A stretch of 64,000 bases of DNA from Yinghuangia soli (GCF_021502675.1 NZ_JAKFHA010000025.1:1-64000); one strand, 5' to 3'. Numbered from the stretch's first letter, positions 50,700-60,094 are shown. Made by a program: numbers and translations. The notes: generated by a model not told the origin, from the sequence alone.

Positions 50700-50814
50700 C
50701 GCCCGGACGTCGCGGCCCCGAGCGGCGACGTGCGCCGACGGCCGGGATACTCCCCCGTGCCCGGTCGTCGGCCCCGCCGTACATCCCCCGTACCCCGGCG
50801 ATCTTTCCCGACGT

Positions 50815-50833
50815 TTCTGATACAACGTCAGAA
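50815..50833. promoter_or_regulatory. TTCTGA-N7-TCAGAA inverted repeat before the amidohydrolase
   Basis: A perfect 6-bp inverted repeat around TACAACG, in the AT-richest part of the gap, 34 bp before the amidohydrolase start. Position and size fit an operator or promoter-overlapping site. IclR is the nearest candidate regulator, without further proof. Confidence 0.5.
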
Positions 50834-50867
50834 TCGGTCCCGACCCCGGCGGACGGAGAGCTCCGGC

Positions 50868-51806
50868 ATGCCCACGACTGACGCTCCCGAGCCCGCGGAG
50901 CCGCTCGTCCACCCGGCGGCCGCGCGCTTCCGGATCGTCGACTGCCACCACCATGTGGGCAATGTGCAGGGCACGTTGGGGCTGGGCGGCAGCGCGGACG
51001 GGACCGGTCCGGATACCGAGACGGCGGTAAGGCTGCGGACGATGCGCCGGCATGGCGTCGACGCGTCCGTGGTCACCCCCGGGCACGGCTACCTGCGTCC
51101 CGAAGGCCTCGCCGACACGCGGCGCGTCAACGACGGGATCGCCGCATACCGGGACGCCGCACCACGGGATTTCGCCGCCGCGGTCGGCATCGTCGAACCG
51201 CTGTACGGCCCGGCCGGGCTCCCCGAACTGGTCCGGATCCGCGACGAACTGGGCCTGGTCGGCGTCAGCTTCCACGCCCGCTTCCAGGGCGTCTCGACGG
51301 ACAGCCCGCTGGTCCGGGCGCTGCTCGGGCCCATGGGCGAACTGGGGCTCGTGCCGTTCGTGCACGCCATGGGCGAGGCGCACGGCGAGCCGCTGTGGCA
51401 GGTCCAGGCGCTGGCCCGGGACTTCCCCGACCTGACCTTCCTGGTGCTGGACTGCTTCTCCGACTTCGAGCAGTGCCGCCAGGCGCTGATCGTCGCGGAG
51501 CAGACCCCGAACCTGGTGTTCGACACCTCGCTCGTCTACACGTTCGACCTCGTCGAGCCGTTCCTGCGGCGCTTCGGCCCGGACCGGCTGGTGTTCGGCA
51601 CCGACCTGTACTCGGCGCCGCTGGGCTACCGGCGCAACCACGTCCTCGGACAACTGCTCGACTGCGACGTGCCGGACGACGTCAAGCAGGCGGTCCTGGC
51701 CGGCACGCTCGAACGCCTGCTCGGCCTCCCTGCCGCCACCGCAAGCGTCGACCCCGTCGCCGACACCACCGCTGCCGTCATCTCTGCATCGGAGCCGCGC
51801 CCATGA
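50868..51806 (+). CDS. Amidohydrolase-2-type metal-dependent hydrolase
   Basis: A 312-residue TIM-barrel hydrolase of the amidohydrolase-2 (decarboxylase/lactonase) group. The N-terminal metal site VDCHHHVG is near residue 24, a second histidine lies in PFVHAMGEAHGEP near 165, and the C-terminal aspartate in VFGTDLYSAPLGYRRNH near 243. Members hydrolyse lactones or amides, or decarboxylate aromatic acids. ATG 50868 follows GGAGAG. The stop overlaps the start of the next LLM gene by 4 bp, so both act in one pathway, probably continuing the upstream cluster. Confidence 0.88.
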   Translation: MPTTDAPEPAEPLVHPAAARFRIVDCHHHVGNVQGTLGLGGSADGTGPDTETAVRLRTMRRHGVDASVVTPGHGYLRPEGLADTRRVNDGIAAYRDAAPRDFAAAVGIVEPLYGPAGLPELVRIRDELGLVGVSFHARFQGVSTDSPLVRALLGPMGELGLVPFVHAMGEAHGEPLWQVQALARDFPDLTFLVLDCFSDFEQCRQALIVAEQTPNLVFDTSLVYTFDLVEPFLRRFGPDRLVFGTDLYSAPLGYRRNHVLGQLLDCDVPDDVKQAVLAGTLERLLGLPAATASVDPVADTTAAVISASEPRP

Positions 51807-52846
51807 CCACGCCGGTGCCCGCGTCGGACCGCCCCGCGCTGCGCTTCGCGACCGGCACCACGGTCAAGGACTTCGCGGCGTACACCGAATGGCTGCGGGT
51901 CGCGGAGGACTGCGGGTACGCGATGCTGACCACCGGGGATTCGCAGTCCCTGTGGGCCGATCCGTACGTCGCGCTCACCTTCGCCGCCCAGCACACCACC
52001 GTCCCGCGCCTCGGCGTCACGGTGTCCAATCCGATGACCCGGCACCCGGCCGTGGCCGCGTCGGCTTCCTCGGCGCTGCAGCACATCTCGGGCGACCGTT
52101 TCGTGCTCGGCATCTCGTCCGGCGACTCGGCGCTGCGCAACATCGGGCTGCGCCCGGCGCGGGTCGCCGAGACGGAGGAGTACGTCACCGCGGTCCGCGA
52201 CCTGACCGCCGGGCGGGCCGCGCGCTGGCAGGGCGCCGATCTGGAGCTGCGCTGGCCGCCGCGGCGCACGCCGGTGTGGGTGGCCGCCGAGGGTCCGCGC
52301 ACGCTGCGCATGGCCGGGCGGGTCGCGGACGGCGTGGTGCTGTCGAACAGCCTCACCCGCGAGGCGTACGCCCGGAACCTCGGGCACATCGCGGAAGGCG
52401 CCGCGGAGGCCGGCCGGGATGTTGCCGACCTGGAGGTCTGGTGCATGGCCAACGTCGTGCCCGCGGCGACCGAGCAGGACGGCATCGACCAGGTCCGGTC
52501 GGTGCTGGCGGGCACCGCGAACCACGTCTTCCGGTTCGGCACCGAGGGCAAGGGCCTGCCGGACGCGCTGCGGCCGGCCGTCGAGGAGCTCAAGCGCCGC
52601 TACGACTCGGCGCACCACGCCTCGCCGGAGACCGCCGCGCACAATGCCGCGCTGGTCGATGAGCTGGGGCTGACCGGTTTCCTGGCCGCCCACTCCACGG
52701 TCGCGGGTCCGCTCGGGCACTGCGTCGAACGCCTGCACGAGATCGCCGAGGCCGGGGTGCGGAACCTGGTCGTGGCGCAGTTCGTCCCCGAGCCCCTGGC
52801 CTTCATGAGGACGTTCGCGGACCGCATCGCGCCGCATTTCCGCTGA
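51803..52846 (+). CDS. LLM class flavin/F420-dependent oxidoreductase
   Basis: A 347-residue luciferase-like TIM-barrel oxidoreductase. Key segments are FATGTTVKDFAAYTEWLRVAE, GISSGDSALRNIGLRPARV and PVWVAAEGPRTLRMAGRVADG, the latter typical of F420-dependent methylene-tetrahydromethanopterin-reductase-like enzymes, so F420 is more likely than FMN. The start ATG overlaps the amidohydrolase stop. It is the second LLM protein of the locus and clearly different in sequence from the one at 47.5 kb. Confidence 0.88.
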   Translation: MTTPVPASDRPALRFATGTTVKDFAAYTEWLRVAEDCGYAMLTTGDSQSLWADPYVALTFAAQHTTVPRLGVTVSNPMTRHPAVAASASSALQHISGDRFVLGISSGDSALRNIGLRPARVAETEEYVTAVRDLTAGRAARWQGADLELRWPPRRTPVWVAAEGPRTLRMAGRVADGVVLSNSLTREAYARNLGHIAEGAAEAGRDVADLEVWCMANVVPAATEQDGIDQVRSVLAGTANHVFRFGTEGKGLPDALRPAVEELKRRYDSAHHASPETAAHNAALVDELGLTGFLAAHSTVAGPLGHCVERLHEIAEAGVRNLVVAQFVPEPLAFMRTFADRIAPHFR

Positions 52847-52939
52847 GCCGCGCGGCGTCCCCGGGGCCGCCCGGGGCGGCTCGCCGGGCTCCCGCGATGC
52901 GCCTGCGATCTTGGACGATGATCCGTATATCGTGACGGC

Positions 52940-53827
52940 ATGTCCGCTCAACCGGCCGCCACGGCCCGCATCGCCCTCGTCACCTGCGCCGAGCTGCCGC
53001 AGCTCGACGAGGACGAGATCGCCCCTATCGCCCCGCTCGCCGAACGCGGCATCACCGCGGAGCCCGCGGTCTGGAACGACCCGGCCGTGGACTGGGCCGC
53101 GTACGACCTGGCGGTCATCCGCTCGACGTGGGACTACATCGACCACCACGACGACTTCGTGGCCTGGGCGGACCGCGTCCCGAACCTGGCGAACCCCGCG
53201 GACGTGGTGCGCTGGAACACCGACAAGACCTACCTGCGCGACCTGGCCGAGGCGGGCGTGCCCGTGGTGCCGACCACGTGGCTCGACCCGGACAGCACGG
53301 TGACGCTGCCGACCAGCGGTGAGTTCGTCGTGAAGCCGGCCATAAGCTGCGGCTCGAAGGACACCGGCCGGTACGACCTGGCCGACGCCGCGCAGCGCGC
53401 GCTCGCCGCCGGGCTCGCCACGCGCCTGCTGTCGGAGGGCCGGACCGTCATGGTCCAGCCGTATCTGCACGCGGTCGACACCGCGGGCGAGACTGCGGTG
53501 CTGTTCTTCGGCGGGCATTACAGCCACGCGATCCGCAAGGGCGCGCTGCTGGACGGCCCGGCCGGCGACGTGGGCCTGTACAAGCAGGAGGACATCCGGG
53601 CGCGTGAGGCGACGGACAGCGAGCTGCACGTCGCGCAGCAGGCCCTCGCGGCCGTCCCCGGCGGCGCGGACCGGCTGCTGTACGCCCGGGTCGACGTGAT
53701 CCCGGACGCGGACGGCCACCCGGTGCTCCTGGAGCTGGAGCTGACCGAGCCGTCGCTGTTCCTGCGCTACGACGAGGGCGCGCCGGAGCGTTTCGCGGAC
53801 GCGGTGGCGGCGTACCTCAAGCGCTGA
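52940..53827 (+). CDS. ATP-grasp enzyme (RimK/glutathione synthetase-like)
   Basis: A 295-residue ATP-grasp protein predicted to join a carboxylate to an amine using ATP. The N-terminal Rossmann-like part ends with LAVIRSTWDYIDHHDDFVAW and RWNTDKTYLRDLAEAGVPVV. The ATP-binding strand is GEFVVKPAISCGSKDTGRY (about residue 130). VQPYLHAVDTAGETAVLFF and the terminal PVLLELELTEPSLFLRYDEG carry the metal-binding acids. This is a widespread actinobacterial group of unknown substrate. A strong hairpin follows at 53845-53884. Confidence 0.88.
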   Translation: MSAQPAATARIALVTCAELPQLDEDEIAPIAPLAERGITAEPAVWNDPAVDWAAYDLAVIRSTWDYIDHHDDFVAWADRVPNLANPADVVRWNTDKTYLRDLAEAGVPVVPTTWLDPDSTVTLPTSGEFVVKPAISCGSKDTGRYDLADAAQRALAAGLATRLLSEGRTVMVQPYLHAVDTAGETAVLFFGGHYSHAIRKGALLDGPAGDVGLYKQEDIRAREATDSELHVAQQALAAVPGGADRLLYARVDVIPDADGHPVLLELELTEPSLFLRYDEGAPERFADAVAAYLKR

Positions 53828-53844
53828 CCCACCTCTGCCCGTAT

Positions 53845-53884
53845 GCCCGAGGGGCGCTGCCTGTCATGGCAGCGCCCCTCGGGC
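53845..53884. terminator. Perfect 17-bp hairpin between convergent genes
   Basis: GCCCGAGGGGCGCTGCC (53845-53861) and GGCAGCGCCCCTCGGGC (53868-53884) with a TGTCAT loop. It lies between the convergent ATP-grasp and esterase genes and is the strongest terminator-like structure in this half of the window. Confidence 0.92.
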
Positions 53885-53922
53885 GTTCGCGTCTGCCGGC
53901 CCTCGCCGGGCCGGCCCGCCGG

Positions 53923-55023
53923 TCAGGCCGCCGGGACCTCGTCGCCCGGCGCCGCGGCCGCCTTCGTCGCCGCCATCGCCCGCCGGACCTCGGCCGCGAT
54001 CTCGGCCATGGCTGCCGCGCAGTGGCGTTCCACGCAGGCGAAGCTGGCGAAGCCATGGAAGAGCAGGTCGTACCGCTTGGCCGAGACGTCCACACCGGCC
54101 TCGCGCAGCCGGGCCGCGTACGCCTCGCCCTCGTCGCGCAGCGGGTCGAAGCCGCCCGTGACGACGTGGGTGGGCGGGAGGCCGGCGACGTCCGGGTCGT
54201 GCAGGACGGACAGGCGCGGGTCGTCGGCGTGCGGCATGAAGCCGGAGATCAGGCCGTCGGGGCCGGTCCAGGTCTCGGTGTCGATCACGAAGCCCTTGCC
54301 GTAGGCGTCGCGCGACGGGTACGAGCCGCCTATGTCGGTGGCCGGGTAGATGAGCAGCGTCCAGGCCGGGAGTGCGGTGCCGCTGCGCAGGGCGGCGTGC
54401 CCGACGGCGGCGGCGAGGTTACCGCCCGCGCTGTCGCCGCCGACGCCGATGCGTCCGGGTTCGGCGCCGAAGGCCTCGGGGGTGTCGACGACGTGCCGGA
54501 AGACCGCGAGGGCGTCGTCGTACTGGGCGGGGAACCCGTGCTCGGGGGCCAGCCGGTACTCGGCGGAGAGGACGCGTACCCCGGAGCGCGCGGCGAGGAA
54601 GCGGCAGACCGGTTCGTGGCTGTCCACGCCGCCGAGGATCCAGCCGCCGCCGTGGAAGAAGACCAGCAGCGGGCCGGGTCCGGTCGCGTCCGCGGGCTCG
54701 TAGAGGCGGGCCTTGAGGGGCCCGGCGGCGCCCGGCACGGTCGTGTCGGTGGTGCGCAGGCCGCGGCCTTCGCGGCCGGCGAGGATCGGGCCGCCGCGTT
54801 CGCTGTCCGCACGCAGCCGGCCGAGCTGGTGGAGGCCGCTGGGCATCTGCTTCTGTATCAACCGCATGACCGCGCGGCTGGACGCGGGCAGTTCGCGGCC
54901 GTCGTCGCCGTGCACCCGGGGGCCGGCCATCGGCCGCAGCAGCGGGCCGGGCAGCGCGAAGACGCCGCGGAGCATTGCCGAGGCGGCTCGCGCGCCGCGC
55001 GGGCCGAGACGGGGGGCGGCCAA
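53923..55023 (-). CDS. Alpha/beta hydrolase, hormone-sensitive-lipase (esterase) type
   Basis: A 366-residue esterase/lipase. The oxyanion motif HGGGW (in LLVFFHGGGWILGG) is near residue 120, the nucleophile elbow GDSAGG near 195, Asp in GGFDPLRDEG near 295 and His in LFHGF near 325, so the triad is complete. The N-terminal 80 residues form the cap region. The start is TTG 55023 with GGAGG 6 nt upstream; ATG 54975 is an internal alternative. No signal peptide is visible, so it probably acts on short-chain esters in the cytoplasm. It is divergent from the DUF4429 gene. Confidence 0.9.
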   Translation of the reverse strand: MAAPRLGPRGARAASAMLRGVFALPGPLLRPMAGPRVHGDDGRELPASSRAVMRLIQKQMPSGLHQLGRLRADSERGGPILAGREGRGLRTTDTTVPGAAGPLKARLYEPADATGPGPLLVFFHGGGWILGGVDSHEPVCRFLAARSGVRVLSAEYRLAPEHGFPAQYDDALAVFRHVVDTPEAFGAEPGRIGVGGDSAGGNLAAAVGHAALRSGTALPAWTLLIYPATDIGGSYPSRDAYGKGFVIDTETWTGPDGLISGFMPHADDPRLSVLHDPDVAGLPPTHVVTGGFDPLRDEGEAYAARLREAGVDVSAKRYDLLFHGFASFACVERHCAAAMAEIAAEVRRAMAATKAAAAPGDEVPAA

Positions 55024-55205
55024 GACGGGCCTCCAAGTGCCGGGCCTGACACCCCGCCAGACCGAGTGCAGGCACGCTACCCGACCGCGGTCCCACCTGG
55101 GCATACTCTGCCCCGCCCGAGTGTCGGCGCCGCCCTGTGGGCCTGGACGCAGGACGTCCGGGATCCGGACACGGACGGCCCACTCCTCCCCCATAGGATC
55201 ATCGG

Positions 55206-56126
55206 GTGGCTGACGTGATGACGAAGGACGGGACCTGGACCTTCGACGGGGAGACGATCCGCATCGTGCCCGGGCAGGACCGCGGCGTGCACAGACTGCG
55301 CCGCGTCCTCGGCGAGATCGCGGTGCCGCTGGCGGCGGTGGCGCGGGCGTCGTACGCGCCGGGGCGCAAGGCCGGGCGGCTGCAACTGCGGCTGCGTACC
55401 GGGGCGGACCCGTTCCTGCAGGTCTGCGGCGGCCGGCTCCAGGAGGACGCCGACCCGTACCAGCTGACCGTCGAGAACGACCGGGCCGCGGCAGCCGAGT
55501 ACTTCGCCGAGGAGATCCGCAACGCGCTGCTCCTCGAAGGCGTTCCGGACACCCCGACCGACCGCTATCTGCTGCCCGCCGCGCCGGTGCCGCTCGGCGC
55601 GAACGGGCAGGACGGCAGCGCCGCGTTCGACGGCGAAACCGTGCGCCTCGAATGGAACTGGATCGCCGACGAGCGCAAGCGCGCGACCGGTACGCAGCGC
55701 ATCCCGCTGGCGAAGATCGTCGGCGTGGAATGGCACCCCGCGGTCGGCCTCGACTCCGGCCACCTGCGGTTCCGCGTCGACCCGCCGGCCACGGGCAGCC
55801 AGCAGCCGCAGCACGACCCGTACTGCCTGCAACTGTGGGGCCTGAGGAAGGAGACCGGTACCAGCGCGCTGCTGGCGGCCGCGGTCGTCGCCCGCCTGCC
55901 GCACCCGAACGCCCCGCGCCCCGAGGCACTCCCCGCAGCTGCGGCCTCGGACTCCCCCTCCCCCAGCGCGATTTCCGCCCCCGGTGCCCCCGCTGCAGCC
56001 GAATCCACCGACGACCACGACGTCGTCCTGCGCCGCCTGCGCGAGCTCGGCGACCTGCACCGCGACGGCATCCTGGATGCCGACGAGTTCGCCGCCGCAA
56101 AGGCCGCGCTGCTCCGCCGCCTCTGA
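55206..56126 (+). CDS. DUF4429 protein with C-terminal SHOCT domain
   Basis: A 306-residue soluble protein. Two related beta-rich halves, each starting with a G-x-W-x-FDG or AAFDGETVRLEW pattern (about residues 8-110 and 130-235), match the DUF4429 repeat. A Pro/Ser/Ala linker leads to a SHOCT module (LRRLRELGDLHRDGILDADE, about 270-303). SHOCT modules often mark oligomerising or membrane-associated stress proteins. The start is GTG 55206. Function unknown. Confidence 0.88.
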   Translation: MADVMTKDGTWTFDGETIRIVPGQDRGVHRLRRVLGEIAVPLAAVARASYAPGRKAGRLQLRLRTGADPFLQVCGGRLQEDADPYQLTVENDRAAAAEYFAEEIRNALLLEGVPDTPTDRYLLPAAPVPLGANGQDGSAAFDGETVRLEWNWIADERKRATGTQRIPLAKIVGVEWHPAVGLDSGHLRFRVDPPATGSQQPQHDPYCLQLWGLRKETGTSALLAAAVVARLPHPNAPRPEALPAAAASDSPSPSAISAPGAPAAAESTDDHDVVLRRLRELGDLHRDGILDADEFAAAKAALLRRL

Positions 56127-56196
56127 GCTGTTTCCCGTTGCCGTACGCCCGTCCCGCTCTTGAGGCGGGGCGGGCGTTTCTGCTTCGGTTCAGCCT

Positions 56197-57462
56197 GTGC
56201 ACCCTTCCGCGCAGCTCCTCGACGCCGCCCCGGCCGCCGTCCTGCAGGACGTCCTCGCCCGCTCCGACGCGGCGACGCTGACCTCGCTGCTGAGCGGCCG
56301 GTACGCGCCCGGAGACGCACTGATCTCCCACGTCCTGGAGCGCGGCGCCACCGCGCACCGGGTCGACCTGGCCTCCAACACCGGCCTCGCCCATGCCGCG
56401 TACGACGCACTCGCCGACGACGCCGCCCGGGTACCGCGTCCCGAAGTGGCGGCCCGCCTCCTCGGCAATCTGAGCGTGACCGGCGAGGTGGCCGCCAAGC
56501 TGGTACCGCTGGTCACCGACCCCGCGGCGCTCGGCATCGGTGACGACGGCGCCCACAACTTCCAAGCCGCGCTTGCTTCCCTGTCCGCCTCCGAGGACCC
56601 GCGAGTCCTCATGCGCGTGGCCGCGCTGCTCGACCGCGACGTCAACGCGCTGGGCGGGTACGCCGTCCTCATCCGCTGCTGCCTCGGCCTCCTGGACACC
56701 GCGAGCGCCGAGGCCGTACGCAAGGCGATCGCCTCCGTCCCCGCTTCCACGAAGAACCTCGAGGAGCCGTCCCCCGCCGTCGTCGCCGCCCTCATGGCGC
56801 CCGACAACCGCGGCCTGCTCCAAAGCGCCCTGGAGCACGAGAGCAGCACGCCGGTCATCCTGTCGGCACTCCGCCAGGAGGCGTCCTGGAGCTCCTTCGA
56901 GCAGATGCTGCGCGACCCCCGGCGCTACGGCAGCGACGCATTCGCCGTCGTCTTCCGCGGCCCCCGAGCCCCCCTCGACTGGGACCTCATCCGCCGCGAA
57001 CACCGCCGCTACCCGTTGCGCCACAACGCGCTCGGCGCCCTCGCCCGGCAACCCGACTGCCCCGCTGACCTTGCCGAAGCCAAGGAACCCACGACCCGCC
57101 CCGACTCCCGAAAGCCCCCGCTCCGCTCCCGCATCCAGCCGAGATCGGTGCGCAAAGCCCTCCTCGCCCAACTGGCCGGCAACACCCACAAACTGATGTC
57201 CCAGGACGTCTCCCGAGGCCTCGCCGACGGCGTCCTGTCCGCGATGGACGTCCTCACGCACGGGCGCATCGCCCTCGCCGCCCTGGAAACCCTCCGCTTC
57301 CCCGGCACCCGCCCCGAGGAATCCCGCGCCGCGGTCGCCGCCATCGCCACCACCGCCCTGGGCCCGCGCCCCGAAGCGTGGGCCGTGGCCCTGCGCCTCC
57401 TCCCCGACTTCCCCGGCACGTTCCCCGAACTGATCAGCACAGCCAAGCAGGCAACCCGCTGA
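56197..57462 (+). CDS. Helical-repeat protein of unknown function (421 aa)
   Basis: A 421-residue soluble, almost entirely helical protein. The sequence is a series of Ala/Leu-rich helix pairs (for example VLARSDAATLTSLLSGRYAP, RLLGNLSVTGEVAAKLVPLV), resembling HEAT or ARM-like solenoids, without catalytic motifs. The start is GTG 56197, 70 bp after the DUF4429 gene, so co-transcription is possible. It ends 18 bp from the convergent methyltransferase stop. I recognise no named family. Confidence 0.75.
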   Translation: MHPSAQLLDAAPAAVLQDVLARSDAATLTSLLSGRYAPGDALISHVLERGATAHRVDLASNTGLAHAAYDALADDAARVPRPEVAARLLGNLSVTGEVAAKLVPLVTDPAALGIGDDGAHNFQAALASLSASEDPRVLMRVAALLDRDVNALGGYAVLIRCCLGLLDTASAEAVRKAIASVPASTKNLEEPSPAVVAALMAPDNRGLLQSALEHESSTPVILSALRQEASWSSFEQMLRDPRRYGSDAFAVVFRGPRAPLDWDLIRREHRRYPLRHNALGALARQPDCPADLAEAKEPTTRPDSRKPPLRSRIQPRSVRKALLAQLAGNTHKLMSQDVSRGLADGVLSAMDVLTHGRIALAALETLRFPGTRPEESRAAVAAIATTALGPRPEAWAVALRLLPDFPGTFPELISTAKQATR

Positions 57463-57480
57463 CCCCGTCCGGAACGCCGC

Positions 57481-58299
57481 TCAGACCTTCCGCCCCATTC
57501 CCGCCGCAATCAGCCGACTCGGCGCACCCTCCCCCGACGACTCCGAAGCCGGCTTCTCCGGCCGCCACAACGGAATCTCCACAACCCCCGGCTCCTCGAT
57601 CTCCAGCCCGTCGAAGAACCCGGCAATCTCGGCGTTCGTACGGAAGCGCCCGCTGCCCAGCATCTGCAGGAACACCTTCTCCATCTCATCCGTCACAGGC
57701 GGGGCCGCCTGAAAGTGCGTCAAGAACAGAAAGCTCCCCGGCACCACGGCATCGACGTACTGCCGAACAACCGCCCCCGGGTTCTCCGCATCCCCGAGGT
57801 GATGCACCACGCCGATCATGAGCACCCCCAGCGGCCGTGCCAGGTCGATCAGTTCACGAACCTCGGAACGCCCGAGCACATCCCCCGGATCCCGCAGATC
57901 AGCAGTCACCACGAGCGCGTTGTCGTCCCCGGCCAACAACTCCCGCCCATGCGCGAACACGATCGGATCGTTGTCGACGTACACCACCCGAGCCGCGGGA
58001 TTGGCTGCCTGAGCAACCTGATGGGTGTTCTGCACCGTGGGCAGGCCCGACCCCAAGTCGATGAACTGGTCGATCCCCTGCTCCACCAGGTACCGGACAC
58101 CTCGGGCAAGCACCTCGCGGTGCTCCCAAGCGCTCTCCTTGCTGATCGGCAGCACACCCTGGATCTTCTGGGCCACCGCCCGATCGGAGGCGTAGTTCTC
58201 GCTGCCGCCGAGCATCGCGTCATACACCCGGGCGATGCTCGGCACGGAGACGTCGACCCCATCAGGAACCCGACCCTCGTCCGACCTGTCCGCTCCCAT
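57481..58299 (-). CDS. SAM-dependent methyltransferase, DUF574 family
   Basis: A 272-residue protein of the DUF574/Methyltransf_19 family, very abundant in Streptomyces. Signature segments are PSIARVYDAMLGGSENYASDR near residue 20, FIDLGSGLPTVQNTHQVAQ (SAM-binding loop) near 80, VVYVDNDPIVFAHGRELL near 105, and LGVLMIGVVHHLGD near 150. The substrate is unknown across the family. ATG 58299 has GGGGGAG close upstream. It lies downstream of the M14 peptidase gene on the same strand. Confidence 0.92.
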   Translation of the reverse strand: MGADRSDEGRVPDGVDVSVPSIARVYDAMLGGSENYASDRAVAQKIQGVLPISKESAWEHREVLARGVRYLVEQGIDQFIDLGSGLPTVQNTHQVAQAANPAARVVYVDNDPIVFAHGRELLAGDDNALVVTADLRDPGDVLGRSEVRELIDLARPLGVLMIGVVHHLGDAENPGAVVRQYVDAVVPGSFLFLTHFQAAPPVTDEMEKVFLQMLGSGRFRTNAEIAGFFDGLEIEEPGVVEIPLWRPEKPASESSGEGAPSRLIAAGMGRKV

Positions 58300-58415
58300 G
58301 GACTCCCCCGATTTCCTTGCTTCAAGGACCAGTTGCAGGCACGCGCCCAAGATCGTAGCCCGCCCCCCAACCACCCGGAAGGCACTACCGAGGGCTGCTT
58401 GACCGCCGACCGGCG

Positions 58416-59855
58416 TCAGCTCGGGTTGCGGCCGTTCGTATGCGGCGGGTGGAAGAGCGCGGGGTCGTCGAGCTTTGCGCCTGGCAGGGGGCGGCGCTCG
58501 GCGGCGGCCGCCAGGCGGACCGCGGCCACGGTCATGCGGCCCTGGTGTTCGGCCTGGCGGGCCACCGGGAGCCAGGTCGCTGCCAGAGCCGCCTCGTACT
58601 CGCGGCACCAGCGGGTCACCAGGGCGATCAAGCGGTTCTGTGCGTACCGGAGTTGCGGTTGGGTGCGGGTGCGGGGCTCGTCGTCGAGGAGGTGCAGGAG
58701 CATGGCGGCGGCCCGGAGGGGCAAGCGCCACGTCTGGGCTTGGAGGGACGTGATGTGCGCTCGGGTCAGGGTCAGGTGCGAGGTCGTCGCGGCGGGCGGG
58801 GGCGGTTCCGCTGCGCCGTCCGGGGCGTTGTCGGCGGCGAGGTCGGTCCATTCGTCGGCCAGGACCGGGCACAGGTCGGACAGCCCCCGCGCTGCCCGGA
58901 AGAGCCGGCTGTCCGGGAGTACCGCTCCGACGTCGTCCACCAGGCGGCCCACCTCGACTCCCGCGGCGCGCAGGCGCGTGATGCAGGACAGGATCGCGGC
59001 CTCGGCAGGGGCCTCGGGTGGTCGCGCGTCGTCTACGTATGGGCTTGTCCACATGGGGACTTCGATCAATGCAGTGAGTCCGCCGTGCCGGTGGGGTGCG
59101 TACCAAGTGGACGCCGAGGCCAGTTCCACGTGCGGTCCGAAGCGCTCGTGCTCGCCGGTCTGCGGCATCACGAAGACGCCGGGTGCGGTCTCGGGCCACG
59201 CGAAGGTGTCGAAGGCGCCGCGTTCGATCGGGATCCCCAGGCCTGCGGCGGATGCCGCCAGTGCCGCGGACAGCCCCGGCAGGTCGCGCGTCACCTGGAC
59301 CCAGGTGCCGCCTACGTCGATGCCGTGCAGGGAGCACTGGAGCATCGGGCGCAGCTCGTCGATCACGTCGAAGAGTGCCCGTGTCTCGGGGAGTTCGTCG
59401 CCCGGCGGGCGTAGGGACGGGGCGAGTTCGGGCTGCTCGGCGGCGGCCGGGCGGTAGAAGCCGCGGTGGTGGCCGAGGAATGACTGGACCGGGCTCGGCT
59501 CGGTGCGGTGCAGGCGTGCGCTGTCCGGGTCGAGGCAGAGCAGGAAGTGCCAGACGATGCCCGAACTCGCGTAGATGTCGCGGTACGCCACCGCGTGCCG
59601 GGCGAGCGCCGCGGTGGTCGCCGCGCCCACCACCTCATTGGCGTGCGCCCCCGCGACCACCAGGACGTTGCGGTCGCCGCCTGTCCCGACCGTGAGCAGC
59701 CGGATCGGCTCCCCGCGCTGCGAGGAGCCGATCCGGCGCAATGCACAGAAGTCGGGGTTGCCCTCGGCCAATCCTGTTGCGGTGCGCACGAGTTCGTCGA
59801 CCGACGGATACCGGCCCGCGGCCGTGTCCCGCACCCGGCGCGCCGAACCCGTCAC
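58416..59855 (-). CDS. M14-family zinc carboxypeptidase-like protein
   Basis: A 479-residue protein with an M14 peptidase fold. The zinc ligands HxxE are in VVAGAHANEVVG near residue 65 and the third in CSLHGID near 175. A glutamate suited to catalysis is in TALIEVPMW near 260. After the catalytic domain there is a long helical extension (about 290-470) not typical of simple M14 enzymes. No signal peptide is visible from GTG 59855, so it would be cytoplasmic; an upstream ATG at 59981 adds only Arg/Gly-rich residues. It may trim a peptide product or amide. Context gives no pathway. Confidence 0.72.
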   Translation of the reverse strand: MTGSARRVRDTAAGRYPSVDELVRTATGLAEGNPDFCALRRIGSSQRGEPIRLLTVGTGGDRNVLVVAGAHANEVVGAATTAALARHAVAYRDIYASSGIVWHFLLCLDPDSARLHRTEPSPVQSFLGHHRGFYRPAAAEQPELAPSLRPPGDELPETRALFDVIDELRPMLQCSLHGIDVGGTWVQVTRDLPGLSAALAASAAGLGIPIERGAFDTFAWPETAPGVFVMPQTGEHERFGPHVELASASTWYAPHRHGGLTALIEVPMWTSPYVDDARPPEAPAEAAILSCITRLRAAGVEVGRLVDDVGAVLPDSRLFRAARGLSDLCPVLADEWTDLAADNAPDGAAEPPPPAATTSHLTLTRAHITSLQAQTWRLPLRAAAMLLHLLDDEPRTRTQPQLRYAQNRLIALVTRWCREYEAALAATWLPVARQAEHQGRMTVAAVRLAAAAERRPLPGAKLDDPALFHPPHTNGRNPS

Positions 59856-60094
59856 CGCGCCTGGGCCATCGGAGTCGCCGCCTCGGCCGTCCGTCCGTCG
59901 AGCGGGCGGCTCACGGTCGTCCCCGCCATCGCACCTCCCGGTCCCCGCCCGCGCCGGCCCGAGGCCGCGCGTGCGGTTCATCCGACTTCGTGTGAGGATC
60001 CGGGAGTCGGCGGCGGAGTGTCAACACCGGTACGGGAATCGGCGGTTCGGGAGCGTATGCGCACCTGCGGCAGCGGCGGCCGCGCGGTGCGCGA

